Below are positions 7,535-16,013 of a DNA stretch of 47,494 bases, piece by piece (position 1 is the first letter of the stretch; each line of letters opens with the position of its first letter). Source of the stretch: Burkholderiaceae bacterium (lineage in GTDB: Bacteria > Pseudomonadota > Gammaproteobacteria > Burkholderiales > Burkholderiaceae_C); assembly GCA_016790515.1 (NCBI GenBank), contig JAEUOY010000115.1, positions 1 to 47,494 of the forward strand, given 5' to 3'. A program made the translations under genes and the position numbers. Under the pieces are notes generated by a model. It worked only from the letters and a program-made list of their open reading frames with translations, was not told the DNA's origin and made no database searches.

Positions 7535-9259
7535 TCAGCTGCGGAACTGCATCGCATGCAGCCGCGCGTACAGCCCGCCCTGCGCCAGCAGCTCGGCATG
7601 CGCGCCGACCTCGACCACCCGGCCGGCGTCCATCACGACGATGCGGTCGGCATGCTCGATGGTCGACAGCCGGTGGGCGATGATCAGCGTGGTGCGGCCG
7701 CGCATCAGCGTCTCGAGCGCGGCCTGCACCGCGCGCTCGCTCTCGTTGTCGAGCGCCGAGGTGGCTTCGTCGAGGATCAGGATCGGCGCGTCCTTGTACA
7801 GCGCACGGGCGATGGCCAGGCGCTGGCGCTGGCCACCCGAGAGCTGGCTGCCGTTGTGGCCCACCGGCGAGTCCAGCCCCTGCGGCAGGCCGGCGACGAA
7901 ATCGGCCAGGTTGGCCCCGGCCAGCGCCGCGTGGACCCGAGCGGCATCGAAGTCGTCGCCCAGCGCCACGTTGGCGGCGATGCTGTCGTTGAACATCACG
8001 ACGTCCTGGCTGACCAGCGCGAACTGGCGGCGCAGCGCGTCGGTCTGCCACTCGGCCAGCGGCACGCCGTCGAGCAGCACCTGGCCGCTGCCGGGCACGA
8101 CGAAGCGCGGCAGCAGGTTGATCAGCGACGACTTGCCGGCGCCCGACGGCCCGACCAGCGCCACCGTCTCGCCGGCGGCAATGCTCAGCGTCAGGCCGTT
8201 CAGCGCCGGCGCCTGGTCGTCGCGGTAGCGCAGCACCACGTCGCGCAGTTCGAGCCGGCCGGCGGCGCGGTCCACGCTGTGCGTGCCGCCGACCTCGGCC
8301 GGGCTCTCGTCGAGCAGCGCCAGGCCGCGCTCGATCGCCGCCAGGCCACGGGTGATCGGCGCCATCACGTCCGACAGGTGCTTGACCGGCGCCACCAGCA
8401 TCAGCATCGCGGTGATGAAGGCGACGAAGCCGCCCACGGTCGAGCCGGTGGCGCCGCTCTGCCACAGCGCGACGACGATCACCCCCGACAGCGCGAGCGC
8501 GGTGAACAGCTGGGTCAGCGGCGTCATCACGCCGCTGGAGGCGACGATCTTCAGCAGCACCCGGCGCAGCGTCAGCGCATGGCGATCGAAGCGCTGCGCC
8601 TGCACCCGGGCGGCGCCGTGCAGGCGCACGATGCGCCAGGCCAGCACGTTCTCCTCGACCACGTAGGCCAGCGCGTCGGTGGCGTCCTGGCCCTCGCGGG
8701 CCAGCCGGTGCAGCCGCTTGCCGACGCTGCGCATCAGCAGCGCCACCGCCGGGAACAGCACGCCGACGAACAGCGTGAGCTTCCAGTTCAGCCACAGCAG
8801 GTAGGTCAGCAGCGCGACCAGCGTCAGCGAGTCCTTCAGCAGCGTGAGGATCGAGTTGACCAGCTGGCTGGCGCCGTTCTGCACCTCGTAGACCAGGGTG
8901 TTGGTCAGGCTGCTGGCCGAGTGGCGGGTGAACAGCGCCGGCTGCGCCGTCAGCAGGCGCTGGAACAGCGCCTCGCGCAGGTTCTGCACGCCGCGGTGGG
9001 CGGCCCAGGACAGCGCGTACTGGGCGACGAAGCCGGCCAGCCCGCGCACCGCGAACAGGCCGACGATGGCCACCGGCACCATCCACAGCGGCAGCTTGCC
9101 GCCGGTGAAGCCCTGGTCGAGCAGCGGCTTCATCAGCTCGGGGATCAGCGGCTCGGTCAGCGCCCCGACCAGCGACGCGGCGAAGGCCACCACCACCGCG
9201 AGCCGGCTCTGGCGAAAGTAGGGGGTGATGCGGGCGAAGCGCTGCAGCAGGGTGGGCAT
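7535..9259 (-). CDS. msbA: Lipid A/phospholipid flippase, MsbA-type ABC exporter
   Basis: A 574-residue half-transporter with an N-terminal six-helix membrane domain (about residues 15-310) fused to an ATPase domain. The ATPase has Walker A GPSGAGKSS near residue 370, the signature LSGGQRQRLAIARA near 475 and Walker B with ILILDEATSALD near 495. Length and order match MsbA, which flips core lipid A across the inner membrane. The ATG at 9259 gives the canonical N-terminus (MPTLLQRF...). A longer open frame continues upstream to 9475, but that extension would run through the imuA LexA-box promoter and has no family support. It is divergent from imuA. Confidence 0.9.
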   Translation of the reverse strand: MPTLLQRFARITPYFRQSRLAVVVAFAASLVGALTEPLIPELMKPLLDQGFTGGKLPLWMVPVAIVGLFAVRGLAGFVAQYALSWAAHRGVQNLREALFQRLLTAQPALFTRHSASSLTNTLVYEVQNGASQLVNSILTLLKDSLTLVALLTYLLWLNWKLTLFVGVLFPAVALLMRSVGKRLHRLAREGQDATDALAYVVEENVLAWRIVRLHGAARVQAQRFDRHALTLRRVLLKIVASSGVMTPLTQLFTALALSGVIVVALWQSGATGSTVGGFVAFITAMLMLVAPVKHLSDVMAPITRGLAAIERGLALLDESPAEVGGTHSVDRAAGRLELRDVVLRYRDDQAPALNGLTLSIAAGETVALVGPSGAGKSSLINLLPRFVVPGSGQVLLDGVPLAEWQTDALRRQFALVSQDVVMFNDSIAANVALGDDFDAARVHAALAGANLADFVAGLPQGLDSPVGHNGSQLSGGQRQRLAIARALYKDAPILILDEATSALDNESERAVQAALETLMRGRTTLIIAHRLSTIEHADRIVVMDAGRVVEVGAHAELLAQGGLYARLHAMQFRS

Positions 9260-9394
9260 GGCAGGAGCGCGACGGCAGGCCGAGGGGCAGGGCGCCGGCG
9301 CCGGCGGATTATCCGGCCGGGGGTTGTGGCGGGCGGTGGGGGTGTGGCGGCGGGCCGACAGGGGCCGGCGCATCGGCTGCGGGCCTCGGCCGAC

Positions 9395-9423
9395 TTGCCG
9401 ATTGGGCTGTATAAACGTACAGT
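9395..9423 (+). promoter_or_regulatory. imuAB promoter with LexA (SOS) box
   Basis: The 16-bp element CTGTATAAACGTACAG at 9407-9422 fits the CTGT-N8-ACAG LexA consensus exactly. A possible -35 TTGCCG (9395-9400) and -10 TACAGT (9418-9423), 17 bases apart, flank and overlap it, so bound LexA would block RNA polymerase. With this promoter, transcription would begin at about 9430, the base where the GTG start of imuA lies, giving a leaderless or nearly leaderless message. The LexA box is clear. The -35/-10 assignment is inference. Confidence 0.85.
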
Positions 9424-9429
9424 TATCGG

Positions 9430-10386
9430 GTGAACCTGCCCCTGCCGCTCTTCGATGCGACCGATCACGCGCCACCGCCTGGCGGCATGGCTGCGCCGGC
9501 GGTTGCTGCGGATGCGGCCGGATCGGGTGCTGCCGAGGCGCCGGCCGGCACCGCCTGGCCGCCGCCGCTCGATCTGGCGCAGCACCCCGCGGTCTGGCGG
9601 GCCAGCCAGATCGGCGGCGCGGCGCGGCGCGTCACCACCAGCGGCTTCGACGCGCTCGACGCCGAACTGCCCGGCGGCGGCTGGCCGCATGGCGTGCTGA
9701 CCGAACTGCTGCTGCCCGAGCCCGGCATCGGCGAGCTGCGCCTGCTGACGCCGGCGCTGGCTGGCTTGGCCGGCGACCGGCCGGCTGCACCGGCTGCACC
9801 GGTCGATGGCCGCTGCGTGATGCTGTTCGATCCGCCGGCGCTGCTCAGCGCCTGGGCGCTGGCGCAACGCGGCCTGGCCAGCCGGCACTGGCTGGTGGTG
9901 CAGGGGCGGGCGGGGCCGCCGCGCGCCGGGTCAGCCGGCGCGATCGCCCCGGGGGCGCCGCGCGGCGCCAACCGCCTGGCCCCGCTGCTGCCCAGCGCCG
10001 ACCTGCTGTGGGCGCTGGAGCAGTCGCTCAGGAGCGGTCATCTCGGCGCGGTGCTGGCCTGGCTGCCGCTGAACCTGCGCGCCGATGCGCTGCGCCGCCT
10101 GCAGCTGGCGGCGCAGTCGCACGACGGGCCGGTGTTCGTCTTCCGCGACGCGCTGGCGCGCAGCCAGCCCAGCGCCGCGCCGCTGCGCCTGCTGCTGCAG
10201 CCGGCCGGGGTCGACCGGCTCTCGCTGCGCCTGCTCAAGCGCCGCGGCCCGGCGCTGGCCCAGCCGCTGCGGCTGGTGCTGCCGCCGGTGCTGGCGCCGC
10301 AGCTGCAGGCGCAGGCCGAGGCACGGCAGCTGGCGCGTGAATCGGCTGGCCAGCGTGAGCGGCCCGCCCGTTCGGCCCGCATCTGA
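9430..10386 (+). CDS. imuA: Translesion synthesis accessory protein ImuA
   Basis: A 318-residue ImuA/SulA-like protein, a RecA-fold accessory of the ImuA-ImuB-DnaE2 mutasome. Recognisable pieces are the N-terminal block AVWRASQIGGAARRVTTSGFDALDAELPGGGWPHGVLTEL (shown here only as family context around residues 55-95) and the segment LLWALEQSLRSGHLGAVLAWLP, which are typical of proteobacterial ImuA. The GTG start at 9430 lies eight bases after a LexA box and has no Shine-Dalgarno sequence. An in-frame ATG at 9487 is an alternative start. imuB follows 22 bases downstream. The gene should be induced by DNA damage and support error-prone bypass of lesions. Confidence 0.87.
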   Translation: MNLPLPLFDATDHAPPPGGMAAPAVAADAAGSGAAEAPAGTAWPPPLDLAQHPAVWRASQIGGAARRVTTSGFDALDAELPGGGWPHGVLTELLLPEPGIGELRLLTPALAGLAGDRPAAPAAPVDGRCVMLFDPPALLSAWALAQRGLASRHWLVVQGRAGPPRAGSAGAIAPGAPRGANRLAPLLPSADLLWALEQSLRSGHLGAVLAWLPLNLRADALRRLQLAAQSHDGPVFVFRDALARSQPSAAPLRLLLQPAGVDRLSLRLLKRRGPALAQPLRLVLPPVLAPQLQAQAEARQLARESAGQRERPARSARI

Positions 10387-10408
10387 CCGCCGCTGCCGCC
10401 GGATCGCC

Positions 10409-11968
10409 ATGCTGTGGCTGGCCCTGCACCTGCCGGCGCTGTCGCTCGAGTCCTGGGCGGCCGTGCGCGAGCCCGCTGCCGCCGGCCGCCCGCTGGCACT
10501 GCTGCACGAGCACCAGGTGCTGCATGCCGACGCGCAGGCGCTGGCCCGCGGCGTGCGCCCGGGCATGAAGCGCGCCACCGCGCTGGCGCTGGCGCCCGAC
10601 CTGCTGCTGGGCGCGGCCGATGCCCGGCGCGATGCCCGGGCGCTGCGCGCGGTGGCCGATGTCGCGCTGGGCTTCAGCCCGGCGGTGGCCTGGCAGCCGC
10701 CGCAGGATCCTCCCGCGCTGGTCGGCGTGCGGCTCGAGGTGCAGTCCTGCCTGCGCTGCTTCGGCGGCCTGCCGGCGCTGCTGGCGCGGCTGCGCGCGGC
10801 GCTGGCGCCGCTGGGCCACCGGGTGCAGATCGCCAGCGCGCCCACCGCGCTGGGCGCCGCGCTGCTGGCCGGCTGGCGCGACGACCTGGCGCTGGGCCCG
10901 CACGGCAGCCGCCGCGAGGCGCTGCAGAAGCTGCTCGACGCCGCACCGCTGGCGCTGCTGGTGGCCGACGCCGCCCAGGCCGCCGCGCTGCAGGGCATGG
11001 GCCTGCAGCGCCTGGCCGACCTGCACCGCCTGCCGCGCGACGGCCTGGCGCGGCGCTTCGGCCCCGGGCTGCTGGCCGACATCGACCGCGCCCGCGGCCA
11101 TGCCGCCGAAGCCCATGCCTGGCTGACGCTGGCGCCGCGCTTTGCCAGCCGGCTCGAGCTGATGTGCCGCGCCGACACCAGCGCCCAGCTGCTGGCCGGC
11201 GCCCGCGTGCTGCTGGCGCGGCTGCTGGCCTGGGCCGGCGCGCGGCAGGCCCGCATCGCCCGCTTCACGCTGGTGATGCACCACGAGCCGCGCCGCCACC
11301 GCGCCGGCGCCGAAGCGCCGCCCGAGCGCACCGCCCTGGTGATCGCCCCGGCCGAGCCGGCGGCCGATGCCGGGCACCTGCACAGCCTGCTCGCCGAGCG
11401 GCTGGGCCGCCTGCCGCTGCCCGCGCCGGCGCTCGAGCTGAGCCTGTCGTGCGACCAGCTGGTGGCCGGCCCGCCGCCGAACGGCGAGCTGTTCGCCAGC
11501 CCGGCCAGCCAGCGCGAGGGCCTGGCCCGGCTGGTCGAGCGCCTGCAGGCCCGGCTGGGCGCCGAGCGGGTGCAGCGCTGCCTGCCGATGGCCGACCACC
11601 GGCCCGAATGCAGCACCCGCTGGCAGGTGGTCGACCCGGCCCGGCTGGGCCTGCCGGCCGCCACGGCCGATCCCGCCGCGGGCCTGCCCGACGCGGCCGC
11701 TGCGCTGGCCGCGCAGCCCTTGTGGCTGCTGTCGCCGCCGCAACCGCTGGCCGAACAGGTGCAGGGCCCGCTGCTCGATGGCCGGCCGCTGCAGCTGCTG
11801 GCCGGCCCCGAGCGGCTGGAGACCGGCTGGTGGGACGACGGCGGCCCTGCGGTGCGCGACTACTTCATCGCCCAGGCCGCCAGCGGCGCGCTGGTCTGGG
11901 TGTTCCGCCAGCGGCTGCCGGTCGAGGGCGCCGGCTCCGGCTGGTTCCTGCAGGGGCGGTTTGCCTGA
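10409..11968 (+). CDS. imuB: ImuB, catalytically inactive Y-family DNA polymerase homologue
   Basis: A 519-residue Y-family polymerase homologue starting MLWLALHLPAL. In active members a conserved SxDE block carries the metal-binding acids. Here the matching stretch reads GVRLEVQSCLRCFGG (about residues 107-121), without those acids, as expected for ImuB. ImuB is a non-catalytic scaffold that contacts the beta clamp, ImuA and DnaE2. A little-finger domain and a C-terminal tail ending GSGWFLQGRFA follow. A possible clamp-binding element is the NGELF region near residue 360; this is a weak guess. It sits 22 bases after imuA in one SOS-controlled operon. The DnaE2 polymerase gene that often follows imuB is absent; the next genes are a transporter. 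Confidence 0.9.
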   Translation: MLWLALHLPALSLESWAAVREPAAAGRPLALLHEHQVLHADAQALARGVRPGMKRATALALAPDLLLGAADARRDARALRAVADVALGFSPAVAWQPPQDPPALVGVRLEVQSCLRCFGGLPALLARLRAALAPLGHRVQIASAPTALGAALLAGWRDDLALGPHGSRREALQKLLDAAPLALLVADAAQAAALQGMGLQRLADLHRLPRDGLARRFGPGLLADIDRARGHAAEAHAWLTLAPRFASRLELMCRADTSAQLLAGARVLLARLLAWAGARQARIARFTLVMHHEPRRHRAGAEAPPERTALVIAPAEPAADAGHLHSLLAERLGRLPLPAPALELSLSCDQLVAGPPPNGELFASPASQREGLARLVERLQARLGAERVQRCLPMADHRPECSTRWQVVDPARLGLPAATADPAAGLPDAAAALAAQPLWLLSPPQPLAEQVQGPLLDGRPLQLLAGPERLETGWWDDGGPAVRDYFIAQAASGALVWVFRQRLPVEGAGSGWFLQGRFA

Positions 11969-12299
11969 TCGGCCCGTCGCGCAGCATCGGCCGATGACCC
12001 GCCGCCGCATCAATGCCGCCATCGGCGTGCTGCGGCTCGGCACGCCCCATGCCTTCTGGCCCTTCGTCGCGGCCGGCCGCGAGATGGACCGCCGCTGCGC
12101 CGGGCTGCCGGCCGGCGCCACGCTCGACCGGGTGCCGGCCTGAACCGCCCCGGGGCTTTCCCTGGGGAGCGGCGCCCCGCCGGGCTGGCAGCATCTAGGC
12201 ACAAGACACCGGTGCCGCCTGCCCGCTAGGCTGCGCACCGGCTTTCGCCCACCCCCACGACCGACCCCGGCGGCCCGCCGGCCGCCGCAGGAGACCCGC
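11969..12299. other. Intergenic gap of 331 bases between imuB and livH
   Basis: No convincing gene was found. A 49-codon open frame at 11994-12143 (+), starting ATG and reading MTRRRINAAIGVLRLG, has no clear ribosome site and no resemblance I recognise, including to DnaE2. A hairpin follows it at 12148-12167. The 3' end carries a good AGGAG ribosome site for livH at about 12288-12292. Confidence 0.5.
12148..12167 (+). terminator. Possible hairpin terminator after the imuAB operon
   Basis: The arms CCCCGGGG and CCCTGGGG pair over eight positions with one G-T wobble around a CTTT loop. There is no T-run behind it, so intrinsic termination is uncertain, although the position between the SOS operon and the transporter operon is suitable. 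Confidence 0.35.
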
Positions 12300-13175
12300 T
12301 TGGCCTTTGTGCAACTGCTGATCTCGGGCATCTCGCTCGGCTGCATCTATGCGCTGATCGCGCTGGGCTTCGTGCTGATCTACAAGGCCACCGAGACCGT
12401 CAACTTCGCGCAGGGCGAGCTGATGATGCTCGGCGCCTTCGGCGGCCTGGTGCTGATGACGGTGCTGGGCTGGTCGTTCTGGCTCGCCGCGCCGGTGGCG
12501 GTGGCCTGCATGTTCGCCTTCGGCGTCGGGCTCGAGCGGTCGGTGATCCGCCCGATCCTCGGCCAGCCGCAGTTCACCGTGGTGATGCTGACGATCGGCG
12601 TCGGCTACACCGCGCGCGGGCTGATCTCGATGATCCCCGAGATCGGCACCGAGACCCATACGCTGGCCGTGCCGTACAAGGGCGAGGTGGTGAACCTCGC
12701 CGGCGCGGTGGTCAGCCTCGAGCAGCTGGCGGTGATCGCCGCGACCGCGGTGCTGTGCGGCGGGCTGTACCTGATGTTCCGCTACAGCAAGCTCGGCATC
12801 GCAATGCAGGCGGCGTCGCAGAACCAGCTGGCGGCCTACTACATGGGCATCCCGGTGCGGCGCATCAACGGCCTGGTCTGGGGCCTGTCGGCGGCGGTGG
12901 CGGCGATCGCCGGTCTGCTGCTGGCGCCGATCACCTTCGTGCACGCCAACATGGGCTTCATCGGCCTGAAGGCCTTCCCGGCGGCGGTGGTCGGCGGCTT
13001 CGGCAGCCTGCCCGGCGCGATCGTCGGCGGGCTGGTGATCGGCCTGGTCGAGGCCTTCGCCGGCTTCTACCTGCCCGAGGGTTTCAAGGACATCGCCGCC
13101 TACGTGGTGGTGCTGGTGATGCTGGTCGTCAAGCCCAACGGGCTGTTCGGTGGCGCCACCCGCAAAAAGGTCTAG
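12300..13175 (+). CDS. livH: Branched-chain amino acid-type ABC transporter permease LivH
   Basis: A 291-residue inner-membrane permease of the LivH family with about eight hydrophobic segments. The N-terminal block ISGISLGCIYALIALGFVLIYK and the following TVNFAQGELMMLGAF are characteristic of LivH, as is the GGFGSLPGAIVGGLVIG segment near residues 233-250. The start is TTG at 12300, supported by an AGGAG ribosome site about seven bases upstream. It opens the cluster livH-livM-livG-livF, followed by an acyl-CoA ligase. LivH and LivM form the membrane pore. Such systems import leucine/isoleucine/valine but many betaproteobacterial copies carry other organic acids or amides, so substrate is open. 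Confidence 0.92.
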   Translation: MAFVQLLISGISLGCIYALIALGFVLIYKATETVNFAQGELMMLGAFGGLVLMTVLGWSFWLAAPVAVACMFAFGVGLERSVIRPILGQPQFTVVMLTIGVGYTARGLISMIPEIGTETHTLAVPYKGEVVNLAGAVVSLEQLAVIAATAVLCGGLYLMFRYSKLGIAMQAASQNQLAAYYMGIPVRRINGLVWGLSAAVAAIAGLLLAPITFVHANMGFIGLKAFPAAVVGGFGSLPGAIVGGLVIGLVEAFAGFYLPEGFKDIAAYVVVLVMLVVKPNGLFGGATRKKV

Positions 13176-13194
13176 CAAGAAGGTCTGAGCCCCC

Positions 13195-14271
13195 ATGCGT
13201 TTCATCTTCAAGACCGACTACGCGCAGGACATCCAGCTCGTCAAGCACGGCGGCCAGGCGTTCTGGTACGGCCTGCTGATGCTGGCGCTGCTGGTGGCCC
13301 CGTTGTGGGCCGGCGACTACTGGCTGTCGCAGCTGAGTTTCGTGCTGATCTACTCGGTGGCCGGGCTCGGGCTGATGGTGTTGTCGGGCTTCACCGGGCT
13401 GGCCTCGATCGGCCATGCGGCCTTCCTCGGCGTCGGCGCCTACGTGCAGGCGGTGCTGTCGGGCATGGGCTGGCCGTTCCCGCTGACGATGCTGGTGGCC
13501 GCCGGCCTGTCGGCCGCGGTGGGCGTGGTGGTGGGCCTGCCGGCACTGCGGGTCAAGGGCATCTACCTGGCGATCGCCACGCTGTCCTTCGGCTTCATCG
13601 TCGAGGAGGTGCTCGCGCGCTGGGAAAGCGTGACCAAGGGCAACGCCGGCATGTCGGTGGTCTCGCCGCAGTTCTTCGGCGCCGACCTGGGCTCGTCCGA
13701 GGCCTTCTACTACATCGCGCTGGGCGTCACCGTGCTGGTCACGCTGGGCGTGCTGAACCTGCTGCGCTCGGCCACCGGCCGGGCCTTCATCGCGATCCGC
13801 GATTCCGAGATCTCGGCGCAGAGCATGGGCATCCACCTGGCCGGCTACAAGACGCTGGCGTTCTCGCTGTCGGCGGCCATCGTCGGGCTGGCCGGTGCGC
13901 TGTACGCCCACAAGCTGCGCTTCATCTCGCCCGACCAGTTCGGCATCGTGCAATCGATCGACCTGCTGCTGCTGGTGGTGGTCGGCGGCATCGGCTCGGT
14001 GCACGGCGCCTTCCTCGGCGCGATCTTCCTGATCACGATGCCGCAGCTGATCGCGCTGGGCAAGGACTGGCTGCCGCCGGCGATCGGCCAGGCGGTGGGC
14101 CTGCAGGCGGTGGTCTACGGCGTGGTGCTGATGGCCTTCGTGCTGTTCGAGCCGATGGGCATCTACGGCCGCTGGCTGAAGATGCGGACCTGGCTGCAGC
14201 TGTTCCCGTTCTACCGCAAGGGCATGTTCAGGCGGCAGAAGTCCTACGCCAAGTCCGAGCGGCTGAAATGA
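13195..14271 (+). CDS. livM: Branched-chain amino acid-type ABC transporter permease LivM
   Basis: A 358-residue inner-membrane protein and the second permease of the Liv system. Family features are GLASIGHAAFLGVGAYVQAVL near residues 65-85, the helix-rich core, the block ALRVKGIYLAIATLSFGFIVEE near 118-140 and FISPDQFGIVQSIDLLLLVVVGGIGSVHGAFLGA near 240-275 (family context). A charged cytoplasmic tail (RRQKSYAKSERLK) ends the protein. The stop overlaps the livG ATG by four bases (ATGA), so translation is coupled. It lies 19 bases after livH. No periplasmic binding protein gene is next to it, which is unusual for this family. Confidence 0.92.
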   Translation: MRFIFKTDYAQDIQLVKHGGQAFWYGLLMLALLVAPLWAGDYWLSQLSFVLIYSVAGLGLMVLSGFTGLASIGHAAFLGVGAYVQAVLSGMGWPFPLTMLVAAGLSAAVGVVVGLPALRVKGIYLAIATLSFGFIVEEVLARWESVTKGNAGMSVVSPQFFGADLGSSEAFYYIALGVTVLVTLGVLNLLRSATGRAFIAIRDSEISAQSMGIHLAGYKTLAFSLSAAIVGLAGALYAHKLRFISPDQFGIVQSIDLLLLVVVGGIGSVHGAFLGAIFLITMPQLIALGKDWLPPAIGQAVGLQAVVYGVVLMAFVLFEPMGIYGRWLKMRTWLQLFPFYRKGMFRRQKSYAKSERLK

Positions 14272-15080
14272 ACCCGAGCAATTCCACCTACCTGCTGTCG
14301 GCGCGCGACCTGAGCGTGCGCTTCGGCGGCGTGCTGGCCGTCAACCAGGTCAGCTTCGACGTGCAGCGCGGCGAGGTCTTCACGCTGATCGGCCCCAACG
14401 GCGCCGGCAAGACCACCGTCTTCAACCTGATCAGCCGCATCTACACGCCGACCACCGGCACGCTGCACTTCGAGGGCCAGCTGCTGTCCGACAAGCCGCC
14501 GCATGCGATCGCCCAGCTGGGCATCGCGCGCACGTTCCAGAACATCGAGCTGTTCGAGAACGCCACCGTGCTGCAGAACCTGCTGATCGGCCACCACATC
14601 CACCGCGGCGCCGGCTTCTGGAGCAACCTGTTCTTCACCGAGGCCTCGCGCCAGGCCGAGCTGGCGGCGCGGCTGCGCGCCGAGCAGGTGATCGAGCTGC
14701 TCGACCTGCAGCACTACCGCGACAGCTTCGTCGCCGGCCTGCCCTACGGCAAGCGCAAGGTGGTCGAGCTGGCGCGCGCCCTGTGCACCGGCCCCAAGCT
14801 GCTGCTGCTGGACGAGCCCTCGTCGGGCCTGAACGTCGAGGAGACCGAGGACATGGCCTGGTGGATCACCGACATCAAGAACGAGCTGGGCATCACCGTG
14901 CTGATGGTCGAGCACGACATGAGCCTGGTCTCGCGGGTGTCCGACCGGGTGCTGGCGATGAACCAGGGCGAGGTGCTGGCGCTGGGCACGCCGGCGCAGG
15001 TGCAGAGCCACCCCGGCGTGATCGAGGCCTACCTCGGATCGGTCGACGACGTGTCGTCGCTGCGGAGGGCCGTGACATGA
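14268..15080 (+). CDS. livG: Branched-chain amino acid-type ABC transporter ATPase LivG
   Basis: A 270-residue cytoplasmic ATPase. Walker A GPNGAGKTT lies at about residues 42-50. The LivG-specific block GIARTFQNIELFENATVLQNL follows near 85-105. The signature region is degenerate (LPYGKRKVVELARAL instead of LSGGQ), which is normal for LivG. Walker B reads LLLLDEPSSGLN. LivG and LivF form the heterodimeric motor of the importer. It overlaps livM at its start and livF at its end by four bases each, so stoichiometric production is likely. The ATG at 14268 is therefore secure. Confidence 0.92.
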   Translation: MNPSNSTYLLSARDLSVRFGGVLAVNQVSFDVQRGEVFTLIGPNGAGKTTVFNLISRIYTPTTGTLHFEGQLLSDKPPHAIAQLGIARTFQNIELFENATVLQNLLIGHHIHRGAGFWSNLFFTEASRQAELAARLRAEQVIELLDLQHYRDSFVAGLPYGKRKVVELARALCTGPKLLLLDEPSSGLNVEETEDMAWWITDIKNELGITVLMVEHDMSLVSRVSDRVLAMNQGEVLALGTPAQVQSHPGVIEAYLGSVDDVSSLRRAVT

Positions 15081-15862
15081 GGGAACTGCAACCCGAGATC
15101 CTGCTCTCGCTGGCCAACGTCGAGAGCGCCTACGGCCCGATCAAGGCGATCCGCGGCGTCAGCCTGAAGGTGCACAAGGGCGAGATCGCCACCGTGCTGG
15201 GCAGCAACGGCGCCGGCAAGAGCACGATCCTGAAGACGATCTCCGGCGTGCTCGACCCGACCCGCGGCACGGTGATGTTCAAGGGCGCCGACATCACCGC
15301 GAAGGACCCGGCCGAGATCGTGCGCGCCGGCCTGGCCCATGTGCCCGAGGGCCGCGAGGTGTTCCCGCTGCTGTCGGTCAAGGACAACCTGCTGATGGGC
15401 GCCTACACCCGCCACGACAAGGACGGCGTCGCACGCGACATCGAGCAGGTCTACGCCTACTTCCCGATCCTGCGCGAGCGCCAGGCGCAGGACGCCGGGC
15501 TGCTGTCGGGCGGCCAGCAGCAGATGCTGTCGATCAGCCGTGCGCTGATGGCGCAGCCCGACCTGATCCTGCTCGACGAGCCCAGCCTGGGCCTGAGCCC
15601 GAAGCTGACCAAGGAGATCTTCGAGATCGTCGTTCGAATCAACCGCGAGCGCGGCACGACGATCCTGCTGGTCGAGCAGAACGCCAACATGGCGCTGAAC
15701 GCGGCCGACTACGGCTACGTGCTCGAGAACGGCCGCATCGTGATGGAGGACCGCTGCGAGGTGCTGCGCGAGAAGGAAGACATCCGCGAGTTCTACCTCG
15801 GCATGAAGGACACCGGCGTGCGCGGCGAGCGGCGGTGGAAGAAGAAGAAGACCTGGCGCTGA
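15077..15862 (+). CDS. livF: Branched-chain amino acid-type ABC transporter ATPase LivF
   Basis: A 261-residue cytoplasmic ATPase, partner of LivG. Walker A GSNGAGKST lies at about residues 41-49. HVPEGREVFPLLSV, a typical LivF segment, is near 92-105. The signature LSGGQQQMLSISRAL and Walker B LILLDEPSLGLSP follow, and the H-loop position is replaced by EQNANMAL, also typical of LivF. The tail is longer and very basic (RRWKKKKTWR), beyond the usual end of the family. The start codon overlaps the livG stop (ATGA). The acyl-CoA ligase gene begins 151 bases downstream. Confidence 0.92.
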   Translation: MRELQPEILLSLANVESAYGPIKAIRGVSLKVHKGEIATVLGSNGAGKSTILKTISGVLDPTRGTVMFKGADITAKDPAEIVRAGLAHVPEGREVFPLLSVKDNLLMGAYTRHDKDGVARDIEQVYAYFPILRERQAQDAGLLSGGQQQMLSISRALMAQPDLILLDEPSLGLSPKLTKEIFEIVVRINRERGTTILLVEQNANMALNAADYGYVLENGRIVMEDRCEVLREKEDIREFYLGMKDTGVRGERRWKKKKTWR

Positions 15863-15995
15863 CGCCATGAATGAACCCGCTGCGCGTCCCGATCTTGCGC
15901 CTGCGCCGCTCGCCGTGCGGGTGTACGGCTGCGCTGCTCGACGCAAGCTCGGGCCGCTCGCGACGGTTCCTTCACGACCTCAGTCCACTTGAGCC

Positions 15996-16010
15996 GGAAT
16001 TCAGGATTCC
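15996..16010. repeat. Short inverted repeat upstream of the acyl-CoA ligase gene
   Basis: GGAAT-N5-ATTCC, a five-base-arm palindrome, ends three bases before the ATG at 16014. It is AT-richer than its surroundings. It could be an operator or chance; it also overlaps the only ribosome-site-like AGGA, so a bound protein or hairpin would affect translation initiation. Confidence 0.3.
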
Positions 16011-16013
16011 CCG

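Noticed and set aside
5852-9433. A 3.6-kb open frame on the plus strand opposite the peroxidase-related, ClsC-like and MsbA genes
   Set aside because: Its translation is rich in Arg, Gln, His and Ala with no recognisable domain, as expected for the antisense frame of high-GC genes; the minus strand encodes intact families.
9260-9475. A longer N-terminus for MsbA reaching 9475
   Set aside because: The extension would cross the LexA box and imuA start and adds a low-complexity Arg/Pro-rich stretch not known from the family.
11994-12143. A 49-codon open frame after imuB, considered as a dnaE2 remnant
   Set aside because: No similarity to the start of DnaE2 that I can recognise, no ribosome site, and it falls in GC-rich sequence where such frames are common.
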